From assembly GCA_021399435.1 (NCBI GenBank), contig JAJTUP010000106.1:1-64000 (forward strand): a stretch of DNA of 64,000 bases, given 5' to 3'. The position numbers were made by a program, and so were the translations under genes. Below the pieces are notes generated by a model. It saw only the letters and a list, made by a program, of their open reading frames with translations, ran no database searches and was not told the DNA's origin. Source of the DNA: Diaporthe sp. PMI_573 (lineage: Eukaryota > Ascomycota > Sordariomycetes > Diaporthales > Diaporthaceae). Position 1 is the stretch's first letter; every line of letters starts with the position of its first letter. Positions 1-9,142 of the stretch are shown piece after piece.

Positions 1-1
1 T

Positions 2-870
2 CTGTCTGCCGGTGTCTGGACAGCTCCGAATTACAAAGCGTTCCTTGGAACTTGTGTTAGATTTGTTGATCCAGAGTCCAAAGAGACATTACAGGCCTTG
101 TTGGCCTTGTCCGAGCTGCCAGGCCTCGATGGGCCTGGTAGCCATGGCGGAGCTGAGCAATGGAAGTTTCTGCGGCACGTTCTCAAAGACTACAACATCT
201 AGAACAAGATCGGCTTCTACACAGGCAATAACTACGGCTCTAACAACAAGCTCTGCCATTTGCTTGGCGAGCACCTACAAGCAAGGGGCATTAATTGGAA
301 GGCAAGGAAGTAGAGGCTTTAATGCCATGGCCATGTCATTAACCTCGCTGTTTAGGCCTTTCTTTTTATGGACTCCAAAGAAGCTGCACAAGCCGCTCTA
401 GAGTAAATCAAGGGCAACAACAAAACTGCTTTTGCTGCCGACTTTGCACAACAAGTCAAGGCGCAAAGAGCTCTAGGTTGGCGTCGGCTAGGGCCTCTTG
501 GCAAAATCCACAACATCTCAGTCTACATGCACAAGAATGATTACCGGTGGAACCTCTTCAAGAAGCATGCTGGCCGGTCGCTAGAAGTCACCAACACGCT
601 ACTTTCGGTCTCCAAATATCGTCGAACCAAACTATCAAAAGGCCGGCATAAGCCGAAAGCACCCACAGGTGTGCCGGAGATTTCCAAGCCGCTTAGAGAG
701 TTAGCCAAAGGTTAAGATTTGCCCTTGCTCGACATTAAATCCTACGTACGTTGTTTAGAAGGTGAGAGAAAGGAGGAAGTCAAGAAGGGCAAGTCTTTGT
801 ATAGGATCAAACGTCCTTTGAATGCTTTCATGTTATACCGACCCCTAATTCCTAATTCTTTGCAGGATGC
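2..870 (+). pseudogene. hAT transposase relic with a C-terminal HMG-box-like segment
   Basis: Frame 2 read through its stops gives a hAT transposase core: WTAPNYKAFLG near the window edge, then IGFYTGNNYGSNNKLCHLLG (the DNAsNN region after a catalytic Asp), then CHGHVINLAV and LGPLGKIHNISVY. The same blocks occur in the better hAT copy at 35881-38365 (RCIGHTINLSAKALL, RGPVGKLHNIVV). At least five in-frame stops (around 202, 310, 316, 349 and 401) are TAG or TAA where CAG, CGA or CGG would fit, as expected from old RIP. Past a further stop at 713-715 the same frame continues to about 870 and includes IKRPLNAFMLYRP, the helix-1 signature of fungal HMG boxes. The 5' end lies outside the window. 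hAT identity is well supported. Whether the HMG segment belonged to the element or to a neighbouring gene is not resolved. Confidence 0.75.
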
Positions 871-1568
871 ATGCTGACTGTATCCCCTTCGGTCTACCTG
901 GAAGACGCGCCGCTCCTCCGGACTGCGGTGCCCCCGGCGGAGGCAGGTCTGGCATGCGTAGCAGCCGCCACCAGCAAGATGTGAGGCAACGAGAACTATT
1001 CGCCGTTCGGCTCGAATCGCGGCGAGACAAATGCTTTAACGACAGCAGCAGGAACGACAACAGCTCGTTCAAGACGAGCACTTTTCATCTCATGCCTGCC
1101 GTGCTACCCATCAAACAGGCATCCGATGCTAATAGCCCCCCCGTCGCTTCACCCAGGTCCACACACAGCAGTTTTACATCATCCTTCGAGTCTCGGTCTA
1201 GTATACTTCAGAATCTACCGGAGCCCCACTGGAGCACTGCTTCTAGTTCCGGTTTTGTCGTTCGAGCCGGCCCGAGCTCGCCAACTCCCGGCTTAGAGAC
1301 GAGTATACCAGCGAAACTGCCTGTGTTTGGACCGCCCACGCTTCAAGAAGAACTGGTGGCCATGTCGGCAAAGATGGCGGTCATGGGATTGGAACTCCAA
1401 GCGGCAAAGGATGCCTTGAAGTGCCAAGAGTCGCAACGCCAATGTGTAATGTGCTTTGAACGCGATTTCGATTCCGTGACTAAGTGCGGATACCAATTCT
1501 GCGGAAGCTGCATCGATTCTTGGCAGTCTCAGCATCGCAGCCCGTGGGAAACCCCATGCCCTATATAG
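867..1568 (+). pseudogene. Decayed RING-finger-like ORF
   Basis: Open frame of 233 codons; the ATG at 1092 is an equally good start and gives a Ser/Pro-rich protein of about 158 residues. The N-terminal two thirds is low complexity (Ser, Pro, Thr). A short helical stretch (LQEELVAMSAKMAVMGLELQ) precedes a C-terminal cysteine cluster: CVMC, then KCGYQFCGSC, then CPI directly before a TAG. This resembles a C3HC4 RING (C-x2-C, C-x-H-x2-C-x2-C, C-P-x-C), but the expected histidine is Tyr (one C-to-T change from CAC) and the final cysteine lies beyond the stop (TAG TGT). If functional it would be an E3-ligase-type protein, but both defects suggest decay. No introns recognised. It follows the HMG-like relic in another frame. 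Confidence 0.4.
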
Positions 1569-2560
1569 TGTTTGAGATGAATTTGCGTTCTAGCGAACGC
1601 CGATTTGGCTACTGATACGTAGCGCTCCAGACAAAAGCATCAGTCCCCTAAGCCATAGGAAAATCTTCGACTGGATATTCTTGTATGTGGCACAGTCAAT
1701 GTCTTCCCAGGATCAGGTCAACCGTCGGGCAAGCTTACGTACGCTCCATACAAGTGCAGAGACAAAGAACAATTAAGTCCTTACGCCCTGCAGCTCCATA
1801 CGCGCGGTCGTCTCTTGGAGAAGTGCGCAAGTAACGTCTCGGATACTTTCCCAGACCTGGAGGGAGTGTGGCCTTCAAGCTGGGCTCTGTCAAGGCGTTC
1901 CATCATCTGCGCGAGTTGACCAAACCCATCCGTATCTATATCCTTGCGACGGGCATGCAGACCATGCCAATATTCAAGGCTGACGGGCCCACAACAAGCG
2001 GCAAACACCACGCGCACGGCTCTGCTACGAGAAATGGTAAGATTCTTTACCGTGGACAAACTTGGACTGGCAAAACTGCGCCACGTGGAGGCACCGTGTC
2101 GGCAAATGTACATGCTCCATGTAGCCGTGCTGCTCCAGGCTCATCCTTCCCAGTCCTATCTCGGCCATGGGCGAGGGTTGAGGAATGGCCACTGTGTCAG
2201 ACCAAACATGGGGATGCTGGTGCACGGCTCTGGCAGACCGAAGTATTAGTGACACCACAAGTTCAGTCATTTCTCCCTCCGTAATGGCAGACCAGGCCAC
2301 CGATGTAACCAGAGCGGCATGGTAAAGTCACTGGTGCCATTGCTCTGGTGTCTATCGCACCAGGACAGGAACGTTTTCCCCTTGCCTGAGTTCCCATATG
2401 CAAGTCGAGTGGATAGTCCTCTTTCTAGACATCCTTTGACCCTCCTTGGACCCGACCATCATCTTCTTACTCCGTCCTCGATACCCAGCCTGCCCCTCCC
2501 TCCACCATGTCTCTCTCACCACACTTCTATAATCTACTGTGATATTTTTAACACACCGCC
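1569..2560. other. No gene recognised
   Basis: Only short overlapping open frames on both strands, with no domain, no consistent codon pattern and no intron pattern. The stretch before 2560 is pyrimidine-rich (CT/CC runs around 2440-2520) and lies just downstream of the 14-3-3 stop codon, so part may be that gene's 3' UTR. Confidence 0.4.
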
Positions 2561-3714
2561 CTAGCCCACAGCTTTCAGTTTAGTATTCCCTGCGAAATAT
2601 CTTTCTTTGGCTCCTTCATAAATACCTGCTGCCTCAGCCTCACCATCGCCATTATCGAACGAGGCCCACAGATCAAGGTTGTCCTGGAGAAGCTGTAAGA
2701 TAAGAGTGGTGTTCCGGTAGGATTCTTCAGAAAGATGATCGAGGTTGACCATGGCATCGTGGATAGCCTGCTTAGCGAGGTGGCACGCAGGTTCTGGGGT
2801 GTCCAGAATTTCGTATTGAAATACAGAGAAGTTGAGTGCCAGTCCCAGGCGGGTAGAGTGAGTGGGTTTCAGCTCGACCTGTGCAACATCGGTTGCATTC
2901 TGGAAATTCGATGGTGAGTGGACTGTCCATATGAATCAGTGATGTGCACGCTCCCACCTTGTAGGCCTCATCGGCAGCAGCAGTAGCGCTGCTGCGCTTC
3001 TCACCCGAGGCGATCTCAGCAAGATAACGGTGGTAGTCGCCCTTCCTATTTATATGGAAAGTCAACAGATACGTATAACTGACTGCTTTGAAAGACTTTG
3101 AAGAAAACACACTAACATCCTGCGGTAGAAGACCTCAAACTCGCCAGAGGTGGCGTTGGGGATGAGAAGGTTATCCAAAATATCAAGGACATCCTGGCAG
3201 AACTTCTCGAGCTCCAGCTCGATCTTGTAACGGTAATCCCTAGCAGCGGAACTGCGACTCTGAGGGCCACTGGACTCCTTCTGCTCCATGGAGGAGATCA
3301 TGCGCCAAGAGGCACGTAGAGTACCAACCGCGTTCTTGGTGGCAACAGAAAACAGGTCCCGCTCGTCGCTGTTTAGCTCACCGCTGAGACGAGCAATATC
3401 ATTCATGCAGGAGACCATATCATTGTAACGCTCGGCCTGATCGCAAAGTCGGGCAACAAAAGTCTTGCTGTTAACGATGTATCAGATATGAGTGGTGGGG
3501 ATCTAGGCGACCATTGTATTCATCAGACAATCGTACCTCTCGCGCTATAGATCGGCGGATAATGATTAGCAACCTAAAGACCTAGATATCACGCCAGGAA
3601 TGATTCGGGAAATTTATCACGGTCGCAATGGGCAGAAAGGCAATGCTGGACAGATAGGTGGCTTTAAGAGCAAAGGTTTAGTCGGGGTTGCAATTTATCA
3701 CATACCTCATTCAT
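2561..3714 (-). CDS. 14-3-3 family phosphoserine-binding adaptor protein
   Basis: Five exons on the minus strand: 3706-3714 (codes M-N-E), 3537-3544 (8-nt microexon), 3117-3467, 2958-3045, 2561-2899. The coding sum is 795 nt, exactly 264 codons plus stop, the usual 14-3-3 size. Introns are 161, 69, 71 and 58 nt, all GT-AG, the first with a GCTAAT-type branch site. The protein begins [20 protein letters not shown]. Phosphopeptide-groove residues are kept: Lys in TKNAVG, Arg in LRASWR, Arg-Tyr in YHRYLAE, Asn and Val in LALNFSVF. Helix 9 is [15 protein letters not shown]. 14-3-3 dimers bind phosphorylated Ser/Thr motifs in cytoplasmic signalling partners. Otherwise invariant positions differ (Gln for Tyr after SVF, QDN for RDN), suggesting a diverged paralogue rather than the main housekeeping copy. 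A Copia LTR starts 189 bp upstream of the start codon. Confidence 0.9.
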
Positions 3715-3903
3715 CTCGCTGGATCTATTGCGGTTGTACTGATATAGGCCGTAGAATTAGCAGAATTGTAGCGTTGAAGACGAAGCAGGGTCCCTGAGTT
3801 TCTTTGTTTTTGGTTGTTTTGAAGTCCTGGGTAGGTTAGATAAGCAGGAGGCATCAGCCCTATTCTGATTGGTTAAATTTGCAGCACGTGTGATTATTGT
3901 TTA

Positions 3904-4097
3904 TGTCAGATGTGACGGGTGCTTTGGGTTAGGTGCCTGAGGCATCAATGGTTGAATCATGACAAAACCAGCCCCCTTACGGGTGGGGTCCCACCAAGGA
4001 ACCAAGACAAGACATCATCACAATACACCCAGTTACCACCCCATCAATTGGACCATAATTACACGTCCCACATACCTAAAAGGGTGATAATCTGACA
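3904..4097 (+). repeat. 5' LTR of Copia copy 1
   Basis: 194-bp LTR with 8-bp terminal inverted repeats TGTCAGAT/ATCTGACA. It carries the variant CACCAAGGAACC, shared with the far LTR of copy 2 (9899-10092) but not with its own 3' LTR. Left flank gttta (3899-3903). Confidence 0.95.
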
Positions 4098-4111
4098 ATT
4101 AAGAGTCTCAC
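4098..4111 (+). other. Primer-binding site, Copia copy 1
   Basis: The 14 nt directly after the 5' LTR read ATTAAGAGTCTCAC. The reverse complement GTGAGACTCTTAAT looks like the anticodon stem-loop of a fungal tRNA-Lys with anticodon CUU, not a tRNA 3' end. This implies priming by a cleaved half-tRNA, as is known for Drosophila copia with initiator tRNA. The same 14 nt are at 14931-14944 (copy 2) and 52698-52711 (copy 3). The tRNA match is from general knowledge; no such tRNA lies in this window. Confidence 0.6.
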
Positions 4112-4131
4112 TGCCTCAAGCCGATTCAAAT

Positions 4132-5364
4132 ATGACTGACTACGTCAATACGAGGACCCTTAATGCATTCCTAGCGAAACCAGAAGATTGGAACGACTGG
4201 AACCACGAGTTCAAACTCCAGGCCAAAACGCATGGACTCCAATCCCACATCAAAGAAAAGACTTCCCTCATCCCCCGTCCAAAACTACCAGACATTCGTC
4301 GAAAGAGATACACGAAGAAACCGCATATGCAGCGAAATGCAAGATCGCAAACCATACACGACGAGGAGGAAGATGAGGATATTATTCAAGAAAGAGGAAG
4401 CGGCGAATGGACGATGACCGACCTTACGGACAACGGAGTTAAGGCATTCAACCTAGACCTTACTTGGTATAAACAACTTGAAACCGCCTATAAGGAAGAA
4501 AACCAGGCCGTTGAAAAACTTACCAAATGGGTACTCCAAACGGTTTCCCCAGCATACAAATCCACATGTTGCGGGGAGGACGACCTACTATGGCAATGGC
4601 ACCAGAATCTGGAAAACAGATGTGCCTTGACCAAGACGGATGAGAAGACAGAAGTCTTAGCATCTTATAAACAAGCCATCAGACCACCCCGAAATATCCG
4701 GGAAGCTTCAGCATGGGTTAATCGGTGGGAAGATGTCATGGCGAGAGGACTCAAACAGGGCCTCTCAACTACCCAAGACCCAGTTGTCTGGGTACCAGAT
4801 CTGCTTCAAGCAATCGGAGGAATTCTCCCGGTCTGGACAACAATGTTCCGGCAAACAAGACGTCAAGCGATAGCCGATGGGAGCCTCAAGTTTCGCGAAG
4901 TAGGGAACGACCTCCGTCAAGAAATCGCAGCACTGGGTGTACAGAAGACTGTACGAGCCACAAAAGGTGCTTTTGCGACGACGTACGATGGTGTAAAAGA
5001 CCATGGCAGCGAAAAAGGGGACGCCCACGCTGCAGAGGATCAAATACCACTCCGAAGAGGTGCGACTGGTTCACGTAGAGGCACAGGCGAAAAAAGGAAT
5101 CTACAGCCCGTGGAAGATCCAGCTCAAGGATGTCCTGCCTGCAGAATGCCCCACGCCCTCGCGAAATGCTTTTACGTCTTTCCGGACCAAGCTTTTGAAG
5201 GCTTCAAGCCTAGAAGCTACTTGAAAAAGAGAGCTGAAGAAGCACTTGAAAATGATGCTGACCTCCAAGCACAGGTCCGAGCCCTCAAGGGTCCGAGATC
5301 GAAATCCAAGTCCAAAACCCCTCGTCCGACGAAAGAAGAAGCCGTCGAGGAAGTCGATGATTGA
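4132..5364 (+). CDS. gag: Copia Gag (copy 1)
   Basis: 410-residue capsid/nucleocapsid protein starting MTDYVNTRTLNAFLAKPEDW. A central Copia-type Gag region (about residues 90-260, rich in W and helices, e.g. NLENRC, ASAWVNRWEDVMARG) precedes a basic Gly/Arg-rich stretch and a zinc knuckle around residue 340, CPACRMPHALAKC (C-x2-C-x3-H-x4-C, one residue shorter than the usual CCHC). The C-terminus is basic (GPRSKSKSKTPRP). Gag assembles virus-like particles and packages element RNA. It ends in UGA followed by CUC, with pol continuing in the same frame. The copy 2 Gag translation appears identical; copy 3 carries a clearly diverged version. Confidence 0.93.
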   Translation: MTDYVNTRTLNAFLAKPEDWNDWNHEFKLQAKTHGLQSHIKEKTSLIPRPKLPDIRRKRYTKKPHMQRNARSQTIHDEEEDEDIIQERGSGEWTMTDLTDNGVKAFNLDLTWYKQLETAYKEENQAVEKLTKWVLQTVSPAYKSTCCGEDDLLWQWHQNLENRCALTKTDEKTEVLASYKQAIRPPRNIREASAWVNRWEDVMARGLKQGLSTTQDPVVWVPDLLQAIGGILPVWTTMFRQTRRQAIADGSLKFREVGNDLRQEIAALGVQKTVRATKGAFATTYDGVKDHGSEKGDAHAAEDQIPLRRGATGSRRGTGEKRNLQPVEDPAQGCPACRMPHALAKCFYVFPDQAFEGFKPRSYLKKRAEEALENDADLQAQVRALKGPRSKSKSKTPRPTKEEAVEEVDD

Positions 5365-8300
5365 CTCCCGGGGTACTGTGTTGCCAGTATAGAAGCTAGG
5401 GGAGCTTTTGCCATAAACGCAGAAGAATACCCTCTTCGACACTCGGTGATACTTGACCCAGCGAGTACGATCTCGATCACGAACAACAACGAGCGTCTGT
5501 TCAACACGAGACCAGCCACACACGATGACTACCTGTGGGCCGGAGACAGACAGCTGCCAGTACTCGCATACGGCACAATGCCGGTCCGCACTGGACCGAC
5601 CGTCCTACACCTCGAAAACGTTGCCCTCTGCCCGCGACTCCTCACAACACTCGTCTCTCTCAGACAACTCCGAAGGAAGGGCATCTTCTGGGATAACGAA
5701 CATGACCCAACAACACTGAAACGACGTGACAGGTCGACCCTGTGCAAACTCAGGGATATTCACGGCCAATATGTCATCGAGTACCAACCACACGAAATAC
5801 AAAGTTCCTTCAACACATGGAGGAAGAAACACACTACCTACACCAAAAGGAGACCACTCACAGGCGAAGCCATCCTCTGGCACGGCCGTCTTGGTCACCC
5901 AGGCCCCAGCGCGCTTGAACACCTCGTTTCTTCATCTCAGGGGGTGCGCATCCAGGGACCAACAACAGTCGAATGTGAAGCTTGTGCCTTAGCCAAGATC
6001 ACGAGGCAAATCCGTCGAGCACCGAGGGAGATCCTCGAACGAGAAGGCGAAAGGATAGCACTTGACTTTCACGACTATGAACCAGGGATCAACAACTATA
6101 CGTCGCAACTATTGCTCACCTGCAGAGCATCAGGACTCATCTGGGATTACTACCTCGAAAGTCGTGATAGCGAAACCCTCCTCACGGTTCTGAAATCATT
6201 CCTGGGGATGATGAAGACGCAATACAACACCAAGGTCAAGATCATCGAATGTGACGGAGAACTGTTCAGCCGCAGACGAGCCGTCAGAGAATTTCTCGAG
6301 TCAAAACATATCAAGATCGAGCCCTCAGCACCCAACACACAAGCACAAAACGGAGGAGCCGAGCGCTCAGGGGGTGTGATCAAGGAGAAGATGCGTGCAA
6401 TGCGAACAAGCTCAAAACTCCCACACTCTCTTTGGCCCGAAATTGGACGAACAACCGTCTACCTCAACAACCGAACACCAAATTACGGACTGGACTGGAA
6501 GACACCCTACTACCAATTTCACTCAGCGATTGCCAAACGCTTGGGTATCCCACGACCAGATCCAAGACCAGACCAGGCGCACCTTCGCGTTTTTGGCTGC
6601 AAGGCCTACGCGATGACCTCAGACGCACAGCTCAAGAAAAGAAGACGTCAGCGTCTCGAGCCACGTGCATGGATTGGTTACCTTGTTGGATACCGATCAT
6701 CGAACATCTACCGGATATGGATTCCCTCTACCGGAAAGATTGTCAATACAAGAGACGTGATCTTTAATGAGCACGAAGTGTTTGATGGGAATTGGGAAGG
6801 CTTCAAAGATGAGCTTCTCACCACAGACATCAATCGTCTCGCGGAGTGGACAAGAAAATACGCCCTCCCAGACAATGACACAATATCGGAACCGGAAGGA
6901 GAAGATCTAATTGAAGAAGACTCCCCGGAAGAAACCTCCGAAGAAACTCAAGGACCTGTTGCCGATAGCATCCAGGAGGCAGACGTAGAGACTGCAGAGG
7001 ATGATCGCTCCGAGGCGGACCGAGAAAACGGCCCCTACACAGAAGCCAAATTCACCCTGCTACCTACTCCTCCTCGATCGCCGCCATCAGCCCTGCTCGC
7101 ACACACAATTCAAACCCAGTCTGACGAAGAAATGCCGTCTACTGAAGAAAATCAAAAGACAAGCCCGTGGCAGGCCGCATTCATCGCTGGCACAAAATCT
7201 GCCCGGATGGCCAAGTCAGAGGGAAAATACCTGACGAAGGCACAAATCGAAAGACGCTTGCGTCAGGGGGTGAAGTTGAAAAGAAACAACCTCCCCGAAC
7301 CGCCAAGATGGCACAATGACCTGGATAATCATCCACTTGGACCAATGTTCAGACAAGCAGAAGCTGACCATCTACAGAGCCATACCGAGATGAGATCATG
7401 GACCGAGATCCTCAAGAAAGACAGCCGCGCAGCAAGAAAACAAATCCTTGACTGCATGTGGGTGTATGTCTACAAATTCAACAAGCATGGCGTTCTTCAG
7501 AAATGCAAAGCAAGACTCGTGGTCCGCGGAGATCAACAAGCGCGAGGACAAACCCAAGAAACCTACGCAGCCACTCTTGCGGGACGGTCATTCAGAACAC
7601 TCATCGCCATCGCAAATAAGTTTGATCTCGAGCTGATCCAATACGACGTTGTCAATGCGTTCGTGCACGCTCCTATCGATCAAGATATCTTCATGAGAAT
7701 GCCTCGAGGATACGAGAAGAAGGGCACAATCTTGATGCTGAACAAAGCACTCTATGGGCTGCGGATTTCACCACTGCTCTGGCAAAAGGAATTCACAAAG
7801 ACACTTGCCCAATGTGGATACAAACAAGTCCCACATGAACCCTGCTGCTACACCAAGAACGGCATCCTGGTCTTCTTCTACGTAGACGATATTATCGTTG
7901 CGTATAGAAAGAACCGACAAGATCAAGTCGATGAACTGGCCCACCAGCTCCAAGAGAAGTATAAAATCAGTGGAGGGGACCGGATTCAATGGTTCCTGGG
8001 CATGGAGATCCTCAGAGATCGTCCAAACAGACGGATCTGGCTGGCTCAGACCGCATACATTGAGAAGATTGCCAAACTGGCTAACAAGAAAAATCTCTCC
8101 CACACAGTCCCCATGACAGCCGAAGAGCTGGTGCCTCGAATCGACGCCGCCACAGAAGCTGAAGTCCAGGCCTACCAACGAAAGATCGGATCGCTCCTAT
8201 TCGCCGCCATTTCCACACGACCAGATATTGCATTTGCCACGTCAAGGCTTGCAAGATTCCTGACAAATCCGAGTCGAAAACACCAAGATGCTGCCGACCG

Positions 8301-8910
8301 CGTGCTGCTGTACCTCGAACGCACCAAACACCTTGCTCTTTGCTTCAAGGACACCGAAGAGTTGGTTGTCGCAAGCGATGCTTCATTCGCAGACAACACC
8401 CTCGATCGGAAAAGTTCCCAGGCATTCGCAATGAAACTGTTTGGAGGCCTGATTGGATGGAGAGCAAACAAGCAAGACACGGTCACTACATCAACAACGG
8501 AGGCAGAGCTTCTAGCTCTTGCTCAAGCAGCAAAAGAAACACTATTTGTGAGCCGGCTCCTCACAGAACTTTCAGTGGACCTGGACAACAAGCGAATCAA
8601 GATCGAATGTGACAACACACAAACAATCAAACTGGTCAACTCAGAAGTCACAACACTCAAGACCAAATTACGACATGTGGACATACACAATCACTGGCTG
8701 CGGCAGGAAACTCAACGAGGAACAATCCAGGTGGAATACACACCTTCAGCAGAAATGATGGCAGATGGGTTGACAAAGGCATTACCGGCTGGAAAGTGGA
8801 AAGGATTCCTCCACCAGTTGGGCCTAAAAGATGTGAAAACAAGACATGGAGAGACAACCCTACGGGAAGACCCCATAAATAACAGACTAAAAGCAGTTGA
8901 AGGGGAGTAA
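5365..8910 (+). CDS. pol: Copia Pol polyprotein (copy 1), reached by UGA readthrough
   Basis: The frame is continuous with gag and open from the codon after its UGA to 8910 (about 1,181 codons). The first in-frame ATG comes only after the protease motif, so independent initiation would lose the protease. Order: protease with ILDPAST near 5449 (Copia normally has DSGAS or DTGAS, so Pro replaces the Ser/Thr after the Asp); GAG-pre-integrase zinc domain WHGRLGH...CEAC; integrase core with Asp in ALDFHDY, Asp in IIECDGE and Glu in NGGAERS; reverse transcriptase with KARLVVRGDQ and the catalytic FFYVDDIIV; RNase H with VASDASFADN, TTSTTEAEL and IECDN. It copies element RNA and inserts the DNA. Nearly the same as copy 3 Pol; its 3' third differs from copy 2. 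Confidence 0.93.
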   Translation, partial: LPGYCVASIEARGAFAINAEEYPLRHSVILDPASTISITNNNERLFNTRPATHDDYLWAGDRQLPVLAYGTMPVRTGPTVLHLENVALCPRLLTTLVSLRQLRRKGIFWDNEHDPTTLKRRDRSTLCKLRDIHGQYVIEYQPHEIQSSFNTWRKKHTTYTKRRPLTGEAILWHGRLGHPGPSALEHLVSSSQGVRIQGPTTVECEACALAKITRQIRRAPREILEREGERIALDFHDYEPGINNYTSQLLLTCRASGLIWDYYLESRDSETLLTVLKSFLGMMKTQYNTKVKIIECDGELFSRRRAVREFLESKHIKIEPSAPNTQAQNGGAERSGGVIKEKMRAMRTSSKLPHSLWPEIGRTTVYLNNRTPNYGLDWKTPYYQFHSAIAKRLGIPRPDPRPDQAHLRVFGCKAYAMTSDAQLKKRRRQRLEPRAWIGYLVGYRSSNIYRIWIPSTGKIVNTRDVIFNEHEVFDGNWEGFKDELLTTDINRLAEWTRKYALPDNDTISEPEGEDLIEEDSPEETSEETQGPVADSIQEADVETAEDDRSEADRENGPYTEAKFTLLPTPPRSPPSALLAHTIQTQSDEEMPSTEENQKTSPWQAAFIAGTKSARMAKSEGKYLTKAQIERRLRQGVKLKRNNLPEPPRWHNDLDNHPLGPMFRQAEADHLQSHTEMRSWTEILKKDSRAARKQILDCMWVYVYKFNKHGVLQKCKARLVVRGDQQARGQTQETYAATLAGRSFRTLIAIANKFDLELIQYDVVNAFVHAPIDQDIFMRMPRGYEKKGTILMLNKALYGLRISPLLWQKEFTKTLAQCGYKQVPHEPCCYTKNGILVFFYVDDIIVAYRKNRQDQVDELAHQLQEKYKISGGDRIQWFLGMEILRDRPNRRIWLAQTAYIEKIAKLANKKNLSHTVPMTAEELVPRIDAATEAEVQAYQRKIGSLLFAAISTRPDIAFATSRLARFLTNPSRKHQDAADRVLLYLERTKHLALCFKDTEELVVASDASFADNTLDRKSSQAFAMKLFGGLIGWRANKQDTVTTSTTEAELLALAQAAKETLFVSRLLTELSVDLDNKRIKIECDNTQTIKLVNSEVTTLKTKLRHVDIHNHWLRQETQRGTIQVEYTPSAEMMADGLTKALPAGKWKGFLHQLGLKDVKTRHGETTLREDPINNRLKAVEGE

Positions 8911-8947
8911 AACGCAGACTCCCAGTACCTGCGAGTCTGAGGGGGTG

Positions 8948-9142
8948 TGTCAGATGTGACGGGTGCTTTGGGTTAGGTGCCTGAGGCATCAATGGTTGAA
9001 TCATGACAAAACCAGCCCCCTTACGGGTGGGGTCCCACCAAAAGAACCAAGACAAGACATCATCACAATACACCCAGTTACCACCCCATCAATTGGACCA
9101 TAATTACACGTCCCACATACCTAAAAGGGTGATAATCTGACA
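8948..9142 (+). repeat. 3' LTR of Copia copy 1
   Basis: 195-bp LTR carrying the variant CACCAAAAGAACC, which matches the 5' LTR of copy 2 (14945-15139), not its own 5' LTR. Right flank gatgg (9143-9147) is the reverse complement of the ccatc flanking copy 2 at 15140-15144. Confidence 0.95.

Larger units (their letters stand above)
3904..9142 (+). mobile_element. Ty1/Copia LTR retrotransposon, copy 1 (coding-intact)
   Basis: LTRs at 3904-4097 (194 bp) and 8948-9142 (195 bp) start TGTCAGAT and end ATCTGACA. Between them are a primer-binding site, gag (410 codons), one UGA, a same-frame pol and a short purine tract (GAGGGGGTG) before the 3' LTR. Pol order is protease, integrase, reverse transcriptase, RNase H, which is the Copia order. 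No frameshift or internal stop other than the gag UGA, so it may be autonomous. The flanking pentamers do not match each other (gttta left, gatgg right) but match the reverse complements of those flanking copy 2. Its two LTRs also differ, while each matches the opposite LTR of copy 2. It is therefore a recombinant with copy 2. Confidence 0.95.

Noticed and set aside
1781..2300. Overlapping ORFs on both strands at 1781-2300
   Set aside because: No domain, no splice pattern, and comparable open lengths on opposite strands, which indicates composition rather than coding.
3904..9142. Absence of a target duplication around copy 1 read as a sign of an old, degraded insertion
   Set aside because: The flanks match copy 2 in reverse complement and the LTRs pair across copies, so the mismatch is explained by inversion, not age. 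The coding region is intact.
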